A DNA stretch of 64,000 nt from Cranoglanis bouderius. Its lineage: Eukaryota > Chordata > Actinopteri > Siluriformes > Cranoglanididae. The DNA lies in NCBI GenBank assembly GCA_023630585.1, contig CM042544.1, positions 15,055,256 to 15,119,255 on the forward strand. The letters run 5' to 3'. The first letter of the stretch is position 1. Each line of letters starts with the position of its first letter. Below the pieces are notes generated by a model. It was not told where the DNA came from. It searched no databases and saw only the letters and a list, made by a program, of their open reading frames with translations. Made by a program: the position numbers and the translations under genes. Positions 44,480 through 55,559 of this stretch are shown one piece after another.

Positions 44480-44925
44480 TAGAACAGAGCTGGTCATTCA
44501 AGGCTGGATGATTAGTCTTGAGGGTCATGTCATTTGCGAGGGCATCCTACCTACATCGTAAATTCCTGACTGTGCTTGCAACTTTGTTCACAGTGTACTA
44601 CGTGTTCAACTTACAGTACCAGGAAGAGGCGTCTTGTACTCTGGAGTTCATTCAGAGGTTATATATACTTTGTTCCTTAAATCTAACATTCTTTGTTTTC
44701 TTTTGCTTGCTGCATTTCCTGAATCACTCTAAATGTCACCAACTATACTGCTGTGTTTCCAAGTACTTCGTTGGGATAAACCAAGAGAGGGGTTCAAAAA
44801 CTAGCCAGGGCAAGGTGGTCTCAAAGGAGACAGGTAGAACCGTCAACAAGAAATCTCTCACAGTCAGTCCTCCTGTCTCCACTCTCCTAAAGAAGCTCAT
44901 GGACTTTCAGTGGGTCTTCGTTTAA
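44480..44925 (+). pseudogene. C-terminal fragment of a multicopy fish gene family
   Basis: The plus strand reads SWMISLEGHVICEG-like, then LTVLATLFTVYYVFNLQYQE and EASCTLEFIQR. After a possible small intron (about 44657-44764) it reads YFVGINQERGSKTSQGKVVS, and the frame ends PPVSTLLKKLMDFQWVFV before a stop at 44925. I recognise the pattern 'FYVFNLEYQEEA..TLEFIQR.F.GINPERGTK' from the ends of uncharacterised multicopy fish proteins, some annotated as SAMD3-like. No N-terminal part is visible. Probably a duplicated fragment or retro-relic. Confidence 0.45.
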
Positions 44926-45320
44926 GCAAGCAAGGTTTCACACAATCACACTAATGCACTCCTTGGTAGTATGTGTGCTGACACAAATACATAAAGAATT
45001 TTGGATTTTGTACATATTTTGGGTTTGAAAAGACCTTTTAATATTTTATTTTATTTATTTATTTATTTTGTAGAAATGTTTTAATTGGAATTTTCTGATA
45101 TCTCACAAAAATGATGTGTCCCACTCAAATGTACAATATTTATGTGACTACAAAATTTTGTTCAACTGCAAGCTCACTTTGGCCAGACTGTTCACAACAC
45201 ATTTAGTGTTTTTACTCTGAGGCTGTGATTGTGGTCATTTTATTTAGTAAATAAAATGATTGCACTTGAATACATACCAACTAAACATTTTTAGAATCCT
45301 GTTCTTGTGTTTAGCCTAAT

Positions 45321-45901
45321 TGTTAGAGTCGTCCCCTCTGCGCTGCTCGCGAAAGAGTAGCGCATTTCCACATTCCCATTCACTCCGCCATGTGCTCCTT
45401 TGTTTTGGTTTACGTCATGTCTCCGCCTCTGTATGTTTATTGGTTCTCTGTTTTTGGTTCATGTCATGTCTCTGCCCCTGTTTGTTCATTGGTTCACTGT
45501 TTATTGTTTCATTATGAGTTTCAGGTGTTTTGAGTTACAGCTTGTTTTCATTCATGTATTTAAACCCCTTCCTTTGTCCGCTTCAGCGTGGAGTATTAGA
45601 TTTAGATAGATTGCATTGTGAATGTATGTTCTGTGCTTTTGCACTCGCCTCGCAGTTCCTGGACCATGGACTCTTTCCTTGTTATTTTGTGGATTAATGC
45701 TTTGCTCTTTGGATTATTATCTTGCTTTGTTTTGTGGATTATATACCTTGTGGATTTATTACCAAGTGGATTATTGTTTGTTTTTGACCCTGCCTTTGTG
45801 TTCCTTTTTTCCCCTGTCCAAATACTTTTGGCTACTTCCTTAATAAACTGACCTTTCCCCAGCACATGCATCCAGCTCCCCTTGTGTGTCAATCCATAAC
45901 A
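45321..45901 (+). mobile_element. Solo LTR related to the 12.5-16 kb element
   Basis: 581 bp, TGTTAGAGTC...CCATAACA, flanked by the 5-bp duplication CTAAT (45316-45320 and 45902-45906). Internal words match the antisense of the 12489/15497 LTRs: GTGCTCCTTTGTTTTGGTTT, GTCATGTCTCCGCCTC, TATTGGTTC, TTTCAGGTGT. It has a TATTTAAACCCC promoter-like motif (45557-45568) and AATAAA at 45841-45846. This is a separate, diverged subfamily reduced by LTR-LTR recombination. Confidence 0.88.
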
Positions 45902-45906
45902 CTAAT

Positions 45907-46440
45907 TTTTAATAATCTGATTTGTATGTCAGTTAAGTAATTTTATAGGTTTTATACTTCTGGTGGGCAAGTGTCATGATAAAAATGCATTTTTAATGTA
46001 TTTTGTTGGAAGGGTAAGAAACTGTAAATCAGAATACAGTACAGACAATAAAAAATACAGTAAACAGCTGGAAACCGTGCTGCCAGAAATTTGCTGTATT
46101 TATAGAAATTCACAATATTTTAATGCAGTGGTAAGTAACTGCAATTCAGAATACAGTATAGACACTGCAAAAAATAAATAAATAAATAAATAGAAATACA
46201 TTTTAAAAATATGGTAAACAGCTGCCAGTGTTTTACTGCAATTTTACAGGAAATATTTTTACAGTGTAAGATTGAGATTGAGTGGAGGACATGTTCTTAA
46301 CTTACACTTATTGTACTCTTAACTTTTTTTTTTTTAATCAATTAATGTAATTTTTGCTTATTTTATGGTGAAGAGACAATTTTTTTTATTTAGATTTTCA
46401 TTCAATTTACTGTGTACATATATATATACAGATTTGTCTC
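45907..46440. other. Spacer with two diverged direct repeats
   Basis: GTAAGAAACTGTAAATCAGAATACAGTACAGAC at about 46012 recurs as a variant about 118 bp later (46131), each followed by a GTAAACAGCTG-type word. No exon. Confidence 0.5.
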
Positions 46441-46454
46441 ATGGCATTTTAAAT

Positions 46455-46670
46455 TTTGATGGAAGAAGCTTGTTCGTTGTTGGACAATGAAGATTTGGCT
46501 GATGGCATTTTAAATTTTGATGGAAGAACAGAAGACACTCTTTTGGTAATCAGTGCTTTTAGGTCTTGCTTTCACGCATCGCTTGTCTGTTTAGGTTGTT
46601 TCTTGGAGCCACAGAGTACTGCTTTGTATACAGTGGCTTTTGCTGCGGCTTCTTCAATGTTGGTTTTCCA
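46455..46670 (-). pseudogene. Partial duplicate of the terminal exon of the 47-51 kb gene
   Basis: The plus-strand stretch GATTTGGCTGATGGCATTTT ... TGGCTTTTGCTGCGGCTTCT parallels 47276-47450. On the minus strand it encodes a degraded version of the terminal exon (SKKQPKQ, QDLKALI-KR, VLPSKFKMPSAKSS) with an in-frame stop. No splice sites or frame continuity with other exons, so a dead copy. Confidence 0.75.
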
Positions 46671-47165
46671 CTTTTGAGGCAGATCTTATCCAGATCCTGA
46701 GATCATCTCTCCGGCCAAACACTTGTGCTATCTACACAGCACTGACATCACTGGCAGATTTCAGTCACTGGAGCAGCAAAGTGAACACGGCCTGTCCTGA
46801 CTAAACATTTACATATTTACCCATATACTTATGGCTTTGATGACTTGTTTATGTGGAAACTGCCACCCTGGTTGATGGTTCATGGAGCCGACTGTTTGCA
46901 GCTTTTAATTAAATGTCTGACCGTTGGATTGAAGTGGTAAATGTTTCTAACTGTCCTAACAATGAAAACTGATGGTGGTTTGTCCACTGAATTGTGCGGC
47001 ATGGTACGTCTCTGGTAACAATCCCTAACCAAATCTCAACTAAACCTAATCCCTGGATTGGGGTTGTTTGAGAGCCATATCATGCCACGCCGCATACATG
47101 GTATTTTTAACTCTTTTTGGCCTTTAAAGAACTTTGTTAAGGAAATAGAGCATGTCCCCTTGTTT

Positions 47166-50100
47166 TTATAGGGTCTGCTCAAACATTTCCTTGCGGGTTG
47201 CCATGTCATCATGGTGGTCATTTCTTCTGGATTGATCAGAAGACTCTCCAGAAGAAGCTTGTTCGTGTTGGACTGAAGATTTGGCTGATGGCATTTTAAA
47301 TTTTGATGGAAGAACAAAAGTCACTCTTTTGATAATCAGTGCTTTGAGGTCTTGCTTTGACGCATTGCTTGTTGCCTGTTTGGGTTGTTTCTTGGAGCCA
47401 CCGAGTACTTCTTTGTATGCAGCTGGTTTTGCTGTGGCTTCTTCAGTGTTGGATGATTCAGATGAACTCAATAAGAATATGTTTGGCAAAAAGCCGGCTT
47501 TTACAGGACATGTCCTTCTCCTGGCAGATCTTCTTGGGGAGGCTACATTTTGGATGTAAGAAAGAACAGTGTGAAAAGATTATGAATGGATGGTTCATTA
47601 TTTGCCATGCTTTAATACTTCAGAATAATTTTAACATAATTTTAACACAGAGGTAAAACAACACAAAATATTTCTGAGTGATGAATTAATCATCTTTAAA
47701 AGGTTATAAAAATGTAAAATCTTAGCTATGTATCATAAGAAGAGTTCCTTACCTGGCTTATCACTAGAAGGTGGCGAAGGGACACATTCCTGGTGTCCAG
47801 TCAGCTGAAGACTTCGGGAAGTATTGTCAGAAGGAGTGTTTTCCTCAGCAGATTTGACTCTTGAAGTCAGAGGGTCATCAAGGACAGTATCCAGGACAGC
47901 ATCGGTAAGGTTGGCTCTTAATTGAGGTTCTACCGCATATGTAGCCTCTGTATCGTTCATGTCTCTTTCAAAGTTCTTAAACATTAATATATCCTTATCA
48001 ACATTAAACGTTATCACTCCCTCATGTTTTGCTGAGTAGTTCATCAAATATATGCTTGTTCCAGGTCCCATGATGTCACGCAACTTTTTCTATAATCACA
48101 AAGTAAAGAAATGGCTTAGGATAATGCAGATAATCAGAGATTATATCCAGTATAAATTCAGTATAAATCCATTATAAATGCATTAAATTATATTAATCTC
48201 TTCTGTATATTTTTACTGAGTCTACTTTAAAGTATTGATGATAAAAAATAAATTATCTGTTTCACACAGCAGCTCAGATCTGAACTGTCGGTATCGTGTA
48301 CAGTGATGATGAATTAACACATTCTCAGGTATATATCCCGTTTTAAATACATTTTCTGTGTACGTATTTTTACATTTATGTTGAAAGCTCTTAGTTTGGA
48401 AACAAGTACTACTCATAACTGAATCAAATTTGATCACATACATACACATTTCCCACATACATTTACCTTTTCCCCACGCATCAATGCTCTGAATGGGGAA
48501 AGACCAATCGGATCCATTCTGGGCCCTTTGGGCAGAAGTTTTGGTTTCCCAGGCCTCTTTGCTGCAGGTCCTTTCAATTACACACAACACATGCAATTAG
48601 CATTGTGTGTACTCTTTGAACATTAAGATTGGTTGGTTTATCACTAATTTTGCTCTGATAAACAGTAATATTTCATATCTTACCAGCACCTGATTGTTCA
48701 AACACTTCTAAGACCTTTATGGGGTTGAATAAGTTCTTTCTGGTTGTGTTAATGGCAGGTAAGCGGATGTTCTCCTTTGCCGTGGCATGCATTCTATTTT
48801 TCCCATGTGCCTAAAATGAAAATTGAACTTATTTTAGCCTTGTCAAATAACCTTAGCCTGTAGAGAATATACAAATCTATTACAATTTGTGAAATTACTA
48901 AAAGACCAATATCTCTCCTGTAAAGAAAAAGTCTGTAGTTATAGCTGAAGTCTGAATACCGACATCCGCAATTACTGTATTAAATCCTCACTACACACTT
49001 AACTGAACTGTGAAAATGACCCATTATTTCTACACAAGATCTTAATAAATTATGATGTTTCCATCAAATCACGTCTGTCTCACTCCAAGCACTCCAAGAT
49101 GCTTCAGTGTTCTGACACAAATCCTACAAGACTATTACCTTATCGAGTGCTGTGGCATACACAATAAAATATATTTTAAAACCCAATCAAGTTATTGACC
49201 TGTTGCCAATTACCTCCAACTGTTTCTTTTTAGTAACACTTACTTTTCCAGCGTTTTGTTGCCCCCGTCCCAACTTTTTTGAGACGTGTTATGATATTCA
49301 AATTCAAAATTACCTTATTTTTTTCTTAAAATGGTACATTTCCTCAGTTTAAACATTTGATATGTTTTCTATGTTCTATTGTGAATAACATATGGGTTTA
49401 TGCGATTTACAAATCATTGCTTTCTGTTTTTATTTACATTTTACACAGCCTCCCAACTTTTTTGGAATTGGGGTTGTACTTTATACTATGTGTTTCACAC
49501 AGTATATTCTAAAATATATCCCGTTTCAAATACATTTTCTGTGTACGTATTTTTTTACATCTATGTTGAAAGCTCTTAGTCTGGAAACAAGTACTACCAG
49601 AATAGGTACCCGAGGATTGCCGGATGTTTCGCTTACCTGATAATTTGTCTTTTCTTTGTGCATCGATGCTCTCGATGGGGAAAGACCAATCGGATCCATT
49701 CTGGGCCTTCTGGGGAGAAGTTTTGGTTTCCCAGGGCTCTTTGCTGCAAGTCCTATCAATTACACATAACGCATGCAATTAGCTTTGTGTGTACTCTTTG
49801 AACATTAAGACTGGTTTATAAGTAATTTTGCTCTGATAAAAGGTCATATTTCATATCTTACCAGCACCTGATTGTTCAAACATGTCTAAGATCTTTATGG
49901 GGTAGAGTAAGTTCTTTCTGGTTGTGTTAATGGCAGGTAAGCAGATGTTCTCCTTTGCCGTGGCATGCATTCTCTTTTTCCCATGTGCCTAAAATGAAAA
50001 TTGAACTCATTTTAGCCTTGTCAAATAGCTTTAGCCTGTAGAGAATATACAAATTTATTACGATTTGTGAAATTACTAAAATACCAATATTTTTGTTACT

Positions 50101-50810
50101 TTGATGCTCTCTCACGTAAAGAAAAAGCTTAAGTCTGTAGTTATATCTGACGACTGAATCCGCAATTACTGTATTAAATCCTCACTACACACTTAACTGA
50201 ACTGTGAAAATGAACCATTATTTCTACACAAGATCTTAATAAATTATTACGTTTCCATCAAATCACGTCTCTCACTTTGCTCTATCCAAGATACGTCAGT
50301 GTTCTGACACAAACCCTACAAGGCTATTACTTTATCAAGTGCTGTGGCATACACGATAAAATATATTTTAAAATTTGAAATATACCTAATAATATATAAC
50401 AAGCATCAACTAATAAAGTCCTTTAATGATCTGTTTACCATAACTTCCTCAGGTCCTGCAGTTTGCTGCCTGAAATCTTGCTTTGTAGGCCTGCTAAATG
50501 ATCCTGAAGCGATTGTCATCGCTGCTTCTCCTCTTGTTCTTGAAGAAGAAAACACATTCAGTTAAATTAAAACACACTTCTGATAAAAGTCTTTCTACAC
50601 ATTTTACTTTTTAAACATTTCACTTCTGTTCTCAGATTGTTTCCTATCAATAGGTCAAAGAGTTTAATAACTCTAAACTGGCATTCTCTGCTTCTCAGCT
50701 ATTCTGTTAGAAATGAAACACACTCATCATATTAATTGTCCTGTGTGTGAAAAGGCGTAATGACTTTACCTGGACGGTATGTCCATTTTACTTCCCATTA
50801 ATCCCAGCAT
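47166..50810 (-). CDS. Unrecognised eight-exon gene, 442 aa, with a tandemly duplicated exon pair
   Basis: Exons in transcription order: 50770-50810, 50439-50538, 49862-49988, 49637-49752, 48684-48810, 48467-48570, 47753-48089, 47166-47542. All have AG/GT borders, the phases match, and the sum is 1329 nt = 443 codons including the stop, with no internal stop, which argues for a real expressed gene. It starts MLGLMGSKMDIPS after a CAG acceptor, so a 5' UTR exon must lie upstream. Exons 3-4 (AHGKKRMHATAKENICLPAI ... LSPSRASMHKEKTNYQ) are repeated as exons 5-6 (AHGKNRMHATAKENIRLPAI ... LSPFRALMRGEK). Exon 7 holds the most fold-like part (MGPGTSIYLMNYSAKHEGVI, TFNVDKDILMFKNFERDM). Exon 8 is basic and Ser-rich (SPRRSARRRTCPVK, GGSKKQPKQA). 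The composition suggests a disordered nuclear protein. I do not recognise the family. No signal peptide or membrane segment. Confidence 0.75.
48330..49182 (-). repeat. Tandem genomic duplication, unit 1 (exons 5-6)
   Basis: Aligns with 49515-50372 at a spacing of about 1.18-1.19 kb, including introns: ATACATTTTCTGTGTACGTA at one border and GCTGTGGCATACAC at the other. Both exons in each unit keep working splice sites and the same phases (0 in, 0 out for the pair). Confidence 0.88.
49190..49483. mobile_element. Dispersed repeat inserted between the duplicated units
   Basis: Contains GTCCCAACTTTTTTGAGACG and ends TTTTTTGGAATTGGGGTTGT, a very common fish repeat end that I recognise as text (probably a non-autonomous DNA transposon). 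It lies in the intron between exons 4 and 5. Confidence 0.6.
49515..50372 (-). repeat. Tandem genomic duplication, unit 2 (exons 3-4)
   Basis: Partner of 48330-49182. Coding identity is about 80-85 percent by eye, with introns similarly conserved, so the event is moderately recent. Confidence 0.88.
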
Positions 50811-53800
50811 CTGTAAAAAAAAATAAATAAATAAAATTATTATTTTTTTTTTTTTAAATGAACAAATTATATTTTAACACTGATTGCTATGCAGTCATGC
50901 ATTTCAAATATTAAAAATCTATGAATTGTTAAAAAAAAAAACTTCCTCACAGCTTGATGCTGAGGCGTCTCTTTGTGATTCTTCCTCATTTTAGAAAATC
51001 ATTCCATCGTGCAGAAAAAAATCTATGAAAAGAATCAAGTCATACCAAAGTAAAGCAAAATAAACTGACAAACAAATTCAAACAAGACAAATTCAACAAG
51101 ACTTTTTGTTTGAATTTCAGTTAATCATACGAGTAAATGAGCATCGTTATGTAACCGTTGTTTCTAAATCACTTTGCAATACATTTTAGAGGTTCTTGTT
51201 TTGCCACAAATATCTTTACTTGTTCAGCTTTATTACTTACACACACTTGGTATATTAACTTTAGTAATTAAAATGATAGCCATGTTCCCAGTGACTGAAA
51301 AAGCTGATATTATCATATAATAAAATGAATAATTTGCTGATCAAATTTCACTGCCATGGCTCAGCACACTCAGTTAAAAGCATACTGAAAAAAATAAACA
51401 GGAAAAAAAAATTATTGAAGATCTGTAGTATCAGGTCTTCTGCGTTTGTCCTGTCTTTTATCTGTCGTTTTGTCTTTTAATGGTTTTATTTCTTGTTTTT
51501 ATATTGTGTTTTTATATCATTTTATTTGTCTTTTATGTAATTGTTTAGATTTAGCCACAGTACTTTGGTTGACACTCAGTCTTTTAAATCTGAGATACAT
51601 ATAAATAAATTTGATGACTAATTTATCAAAAGATTGAGTAATATGTTGTTGTTGTTTTTTCATTATTACAGAAAGACAGATTTACTAGAAGCTTAGTTAA
51701 AGTGAAGACATTAGTAGAGCCATACCTCTCTGTGGTCTGTCTGTTGAAAGTGAAGACCACGTCAGCTGAGCGCAACATTCCATAGCTGGCTGCCCCATGG
51801 CGTCAGAGTGATGTCAACGTTCCAGTGGTACACGTCACAGTGCTGCACAGAATGAGAATAATCGAACGAATCTACTCTGAGGTGCGTGTAGTGACGACAC
51901 CGTGTTTATAAAACACTCTGAATCTGGGGACGGAAAAAGTGAAACAAATTTTCCCAAATCCCACAAATCGCCTGAGCATGAAGAACACGGAGTTGGCGTG
52001 GAAATGATGATATAATTATACATCGTAACGTGATCCTGATGGGTTAATCTTGTTTCTCACCATGACCAATAACTTATAGAGGATTTCCAAGTGAACTTAA
52101 AGTCCATATAATGTCCATATACCCAGCCCGTGAAATGAGCTAAATGTGTCTCACAGCACAAACATGTCTTCTTTTATAGTATGGAAAGCCAATAAGGACC
52201 AAAAATAAACACTCTTTGCCATAATGCGTCGATTCAAGTCAAGTCCACTTACTGTGTAAAAAGTAAGTGTACATTTTAACCGTTTGTTTCTTGCATTAAA
52301 TTGAAATTTACATAAACAGAAAAAATGACTCGTTTTCTGTCCGTAGCAGAAGAAACCGGATTTCAGCCCAAATCAGCATTTAATCATTATTAGGAATAAA
52401 TTAAACATATTAATTTTTATGTTAATTCTTCGTTTGGATGATTGGGTGTGGTTACATTTCAAAATGCATCTTATTAGTTAACCTGGTCAACAGTAAATAA
52501 TAAAACATGTCTGTGATTTTCAATATGTGGTCTTGTGTAGGCAAATTATCTGTAGCAAACAAAAAGACTGATGCAGTGGGGTGAGGAACAAATGTGCTAA
52601 ATATAAGCAGTAGATTATATATTTGATTATTATAAATGAATAATAATCTATTAATAAATTCATGTATATAAATTAATTAAATAAGAAAACCAGTCTGATG
52701 CACTAGTCATTTATTTCTGTAACATTGTTTTTAAAAATAATAGTAAAAGATCATAATTTTGTGGTTCTTTTTGCCAAATCATTGGTTTTAATTAAATGAG
52801 CAGTGTAACAACAGACAGCTGACTTTCTGTACCACTTACAAGTTGTTCAATATGACTAGTTTTTATGCTTCAGATTTGGAGAACATATCCCAAAACTATA
52901 CATGTCTATTCCATAAAATGGACAATATGAACTCAACATGTACATGTACCTTTCACCTAAATGAAAATAGGCCTAAAGAAACTTTGAAAGTCTTTGTGAT
53001 GACTTTACCATACACTTTGAGAGATTTGGATTTGGCTTAAAGTTGTGGTGCTCAAATTTTACATAATGCACCTTTAAAGTTATTTTTACAAATTCAGTTT
53101 CAGATCTTCTAGCGTGACTATCGCAATTGTTCTTCCTTCCAAGTGCCCTCCGAAAACATTGTTTATACCGTTTGGAACGCAGCCTTGGCTTCATTGTGTG
53201 AAGAAAGGCGAGTTATTTTATAATTTACACGCGAAAATCTTTGTTACAACATTTCCAAACAGAAATTTCTAATATAGCAATGTTTTTAAAACACACCATG
53301 TATTTTAATGGTTTTCACTTATATAAAACCTTATCTGTACTGTACATATATGCTACATATCTGCAGTGCTCTGAGTGTAGTGTCAAAAAAGTGAACTGCA
53401 AATGCACAATGCATTCAGTCACATATTTGAAAAATGCCCAAACAAATGAACAATAATTTTATACATGTCAGTGTATGGTCATATATCTGAATTCTTTATG
53501 GCACTATATGTCAGTGTAAGTGGTTCTGTGTCATTTTCAAAGAAGTAGAATAGGCAAATACACTAAATGTTTATTAACACAAGTTATGTTTATTTATTTA
53601 AGTATGTTTTTTTTTTTTAAAAAAATGATTATTTGTTTTCATTGCAATGTGTTGCTTCAATATTCAATAAGAAAATATAAATACATTTACAAGAAATCGT
53701 GAACTATAATCGTCATATCCTTTGGGATCAGAAAAGAGCATATTTTTCACTGTGTGGGTGTATATATACAGAGAGAGAGAGACAAAAAGGTGGTCTTTTC
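50811..53800. other. 5' flank of the unrecognised gene; no further exon proven
   Basis: A candidate 5' UTR exon ends at a donor GAGAG|GTATGG (intron starting near 51726 on the minus strand). It carries a short ATG frame that would hit a stop in the next exon, so it would be untranslated. GC content rises around 51740-52000, compatible with a promoter. The rest (52060-53800) is AT-rich and empty. Confidence 0.35.
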
Positions 53801-53924
53801 CAGGGGCAAATTCAGTGATTTGGGAGCCCTAGGCAAAATATTGGAAAGGGGCCCTATTTGAGCGTTTTAACAGTGATATTTAAAATTTCAGCATACATTA
53901 TTTAGCATCAATAATTAAAGATAT

Positions 53925-55299
53925 CAGTTGCAATGAAAATTATTCAACCCCCATTGCAAATCAGGTTTATTGTCAAAATTTACAGACTTTCAGCTGTTTG
54001 CAATGAACAAATCAAACAAAAGTAATTGAAATAGCTCAACACAACAAATGCTTCAAGTGGTTTCCCCAAATTCAACTGAAAAGGCAACTTATAATGACTT
54101 CTCCAGTTTCAAAATTATTCAACCCCTTCATGGCAAGCATCTTTAGTACTTAGTAGAGCACCCTTTTGCTGTTATGACTTGCTGCAAACGAGATGCTTAG
54201 CCAGACACCAGCTTCTGGCAGCGTTCCTGAGGAATCTTAGCCCATTTCTCATGAGCAATGGCCTCCAGTTCAGTAATATTCTTGGGTTTGCCTGCTGCAA
54301 CCGCCTTCTTCAAATCCCACCAGAGATTTTCTATGGGGTCCAAGTTAGGTGACTGTGATGGCCCTGTAGAATCTTCCAGGACTTCTTCTGCAACCAAGTC
54401 TTGGTGGAATTTGAGGTATGCTTGGGATCATTGTTCTGTTGGAATTTGCAATGACACTCAACCTTCAGCTTCCTCACAGACGGCATGACGTTTTATCCTA
54501 GGATTTCCTGATACTTCAGTGAATACATCTTGCCTTCCACACGCTGCAGGTTTCCAGTGCCAGAGGATGCAAAGCAGCCCCAGAGCATCACCGAGCCACC
54601 ACCATGCTTGACTGTGGACAGAACATTCTTTTTATCATATGTCTTCCTCCAGACATACCGCTGATCCCTTGTGCCGAAAAGTTCCAGTTTTGTTTCATCG
54701 CTCCACAGAACAGAATCCCAAAACTTCTGTGGCTTATTTATATGATTTTGAGCCAACTTGTCTTGTGCTTTTGGGTCAGTAGTGGTGTACCTCTTGGAGT
54801 CCTGGCATGGAAACCTTATGCATTTAGTATGCGCCATACTGTGCTCACTGAAACCTCAGTGCCTGTTGCCACCAAGTCTTGCTGCAGGTCTTTTGCAGTC
54901 ACTCGAGGGTTTTTCATAACATGCCTTCTCAGAAATCTGGTTGCAGCCACTGATAGCTTCGTTTTTCTGCCCCTAGCCAGTCCAGGTATTTCATGTGTTC
55001 CAGCTCAAGCACACCTGTGCAACTAATGAAGCCCTTGATTATTTGTATCAGGGGTGCTTGAGACAACTCCTGTTTTGCATATTTGTGCTGTTGTGAGGGA
55101 TTCTATTCAGGGGGTTGAATAATTTTGAAACTGGAGAAGACATTATAAGTTGCATTTTCAGTTGAATTTGGAGAAACCACTTGAAACATTGTTGAGCTAT
55201 TTCAGTTGCTTTTGTTTGATTTGTTCATTGCAAACAGCTGAAAGTCTGTCAATTTTGACAATAAACCTGAGTTGCAGTTGAATAATTTTGATTGAACTG
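53925..55299 (-). mobile_element. Tc1-like element (fifth family), defective
   Basis: Left end CAGTTGCAATGAAAATTATT and right end, inverted, CAGTTCAATCAAAATTATTC; the arms match for about 190 bp (GGTTTATTGTCAAAATT, GACTTTCAGCTGTTTGCAAT). TA borders the right end (55300-55301) but the left reads AT. It sits inside an older repeat whose two halves (GGGAGCCCTAGGCAAAATAT before, GGGGGTCCAAGGCAGTTGCC after) flank it. Confidence 0.85.
54197..55000 (-). pseudogene. Tc1 transposase pseudogene (fifth family)
   Basis: Minus-strand fragments in several frames: a decayed DNA-binding region, then KFWDSVLWSDETKLELFGTR (first Asp), TVKHGGGSVMLWGCFASSGT, a broken second-Asp region near 54430-54480, and SPNLDPIENLWWDLKKAVAA (Glu). 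Multiple frameshifts. The C-terminus KIPQERCQKLVSG ends at 54197. Confidence 0.85.
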
Positions 55300-55403
55300 T
55301 ATATAATTTGCATTTTTAGGGGGTCCAAGGCAGTTGCCTACCTTTGCCTAGTGCTAAGTCCATCCCCTGCTCTTCTCTGATCCCTCAGTGTATGACAATT
55401 ATA

Positions 55404-55550
55404 GTATATTTACATTTATCAGGGGGTTTTATCCAAAGCAACCTGCAGGACATTTACAATATACATCTAATTACTTCATGTTCCTTGGGAATTGAACCTA
55501 TGACATTTGCCCTTGCTAGTGCCATGCTCTACCATTTAAGCTACATGGCA
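55404..55550 (-). mobile_element. tRNA-derived SINE (tRNA-Ala-like head)
   Basis: Sense strand is minus. The head has an A-box-like TAGCTTAAATGGTAGAGCA (about 55525-55543) and a B-box-like GGTTCAATTCC (about 55489-55499). A tail follows with TTTGGATAAAA and CCTGATAAATGTAAAT, matching the 3' end type of the LINE at 33120-33666. Pol III promoter boxes are imperfect. Confidence 0.7.
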
Positions 55551-55559
55551 TTTTTAGCG

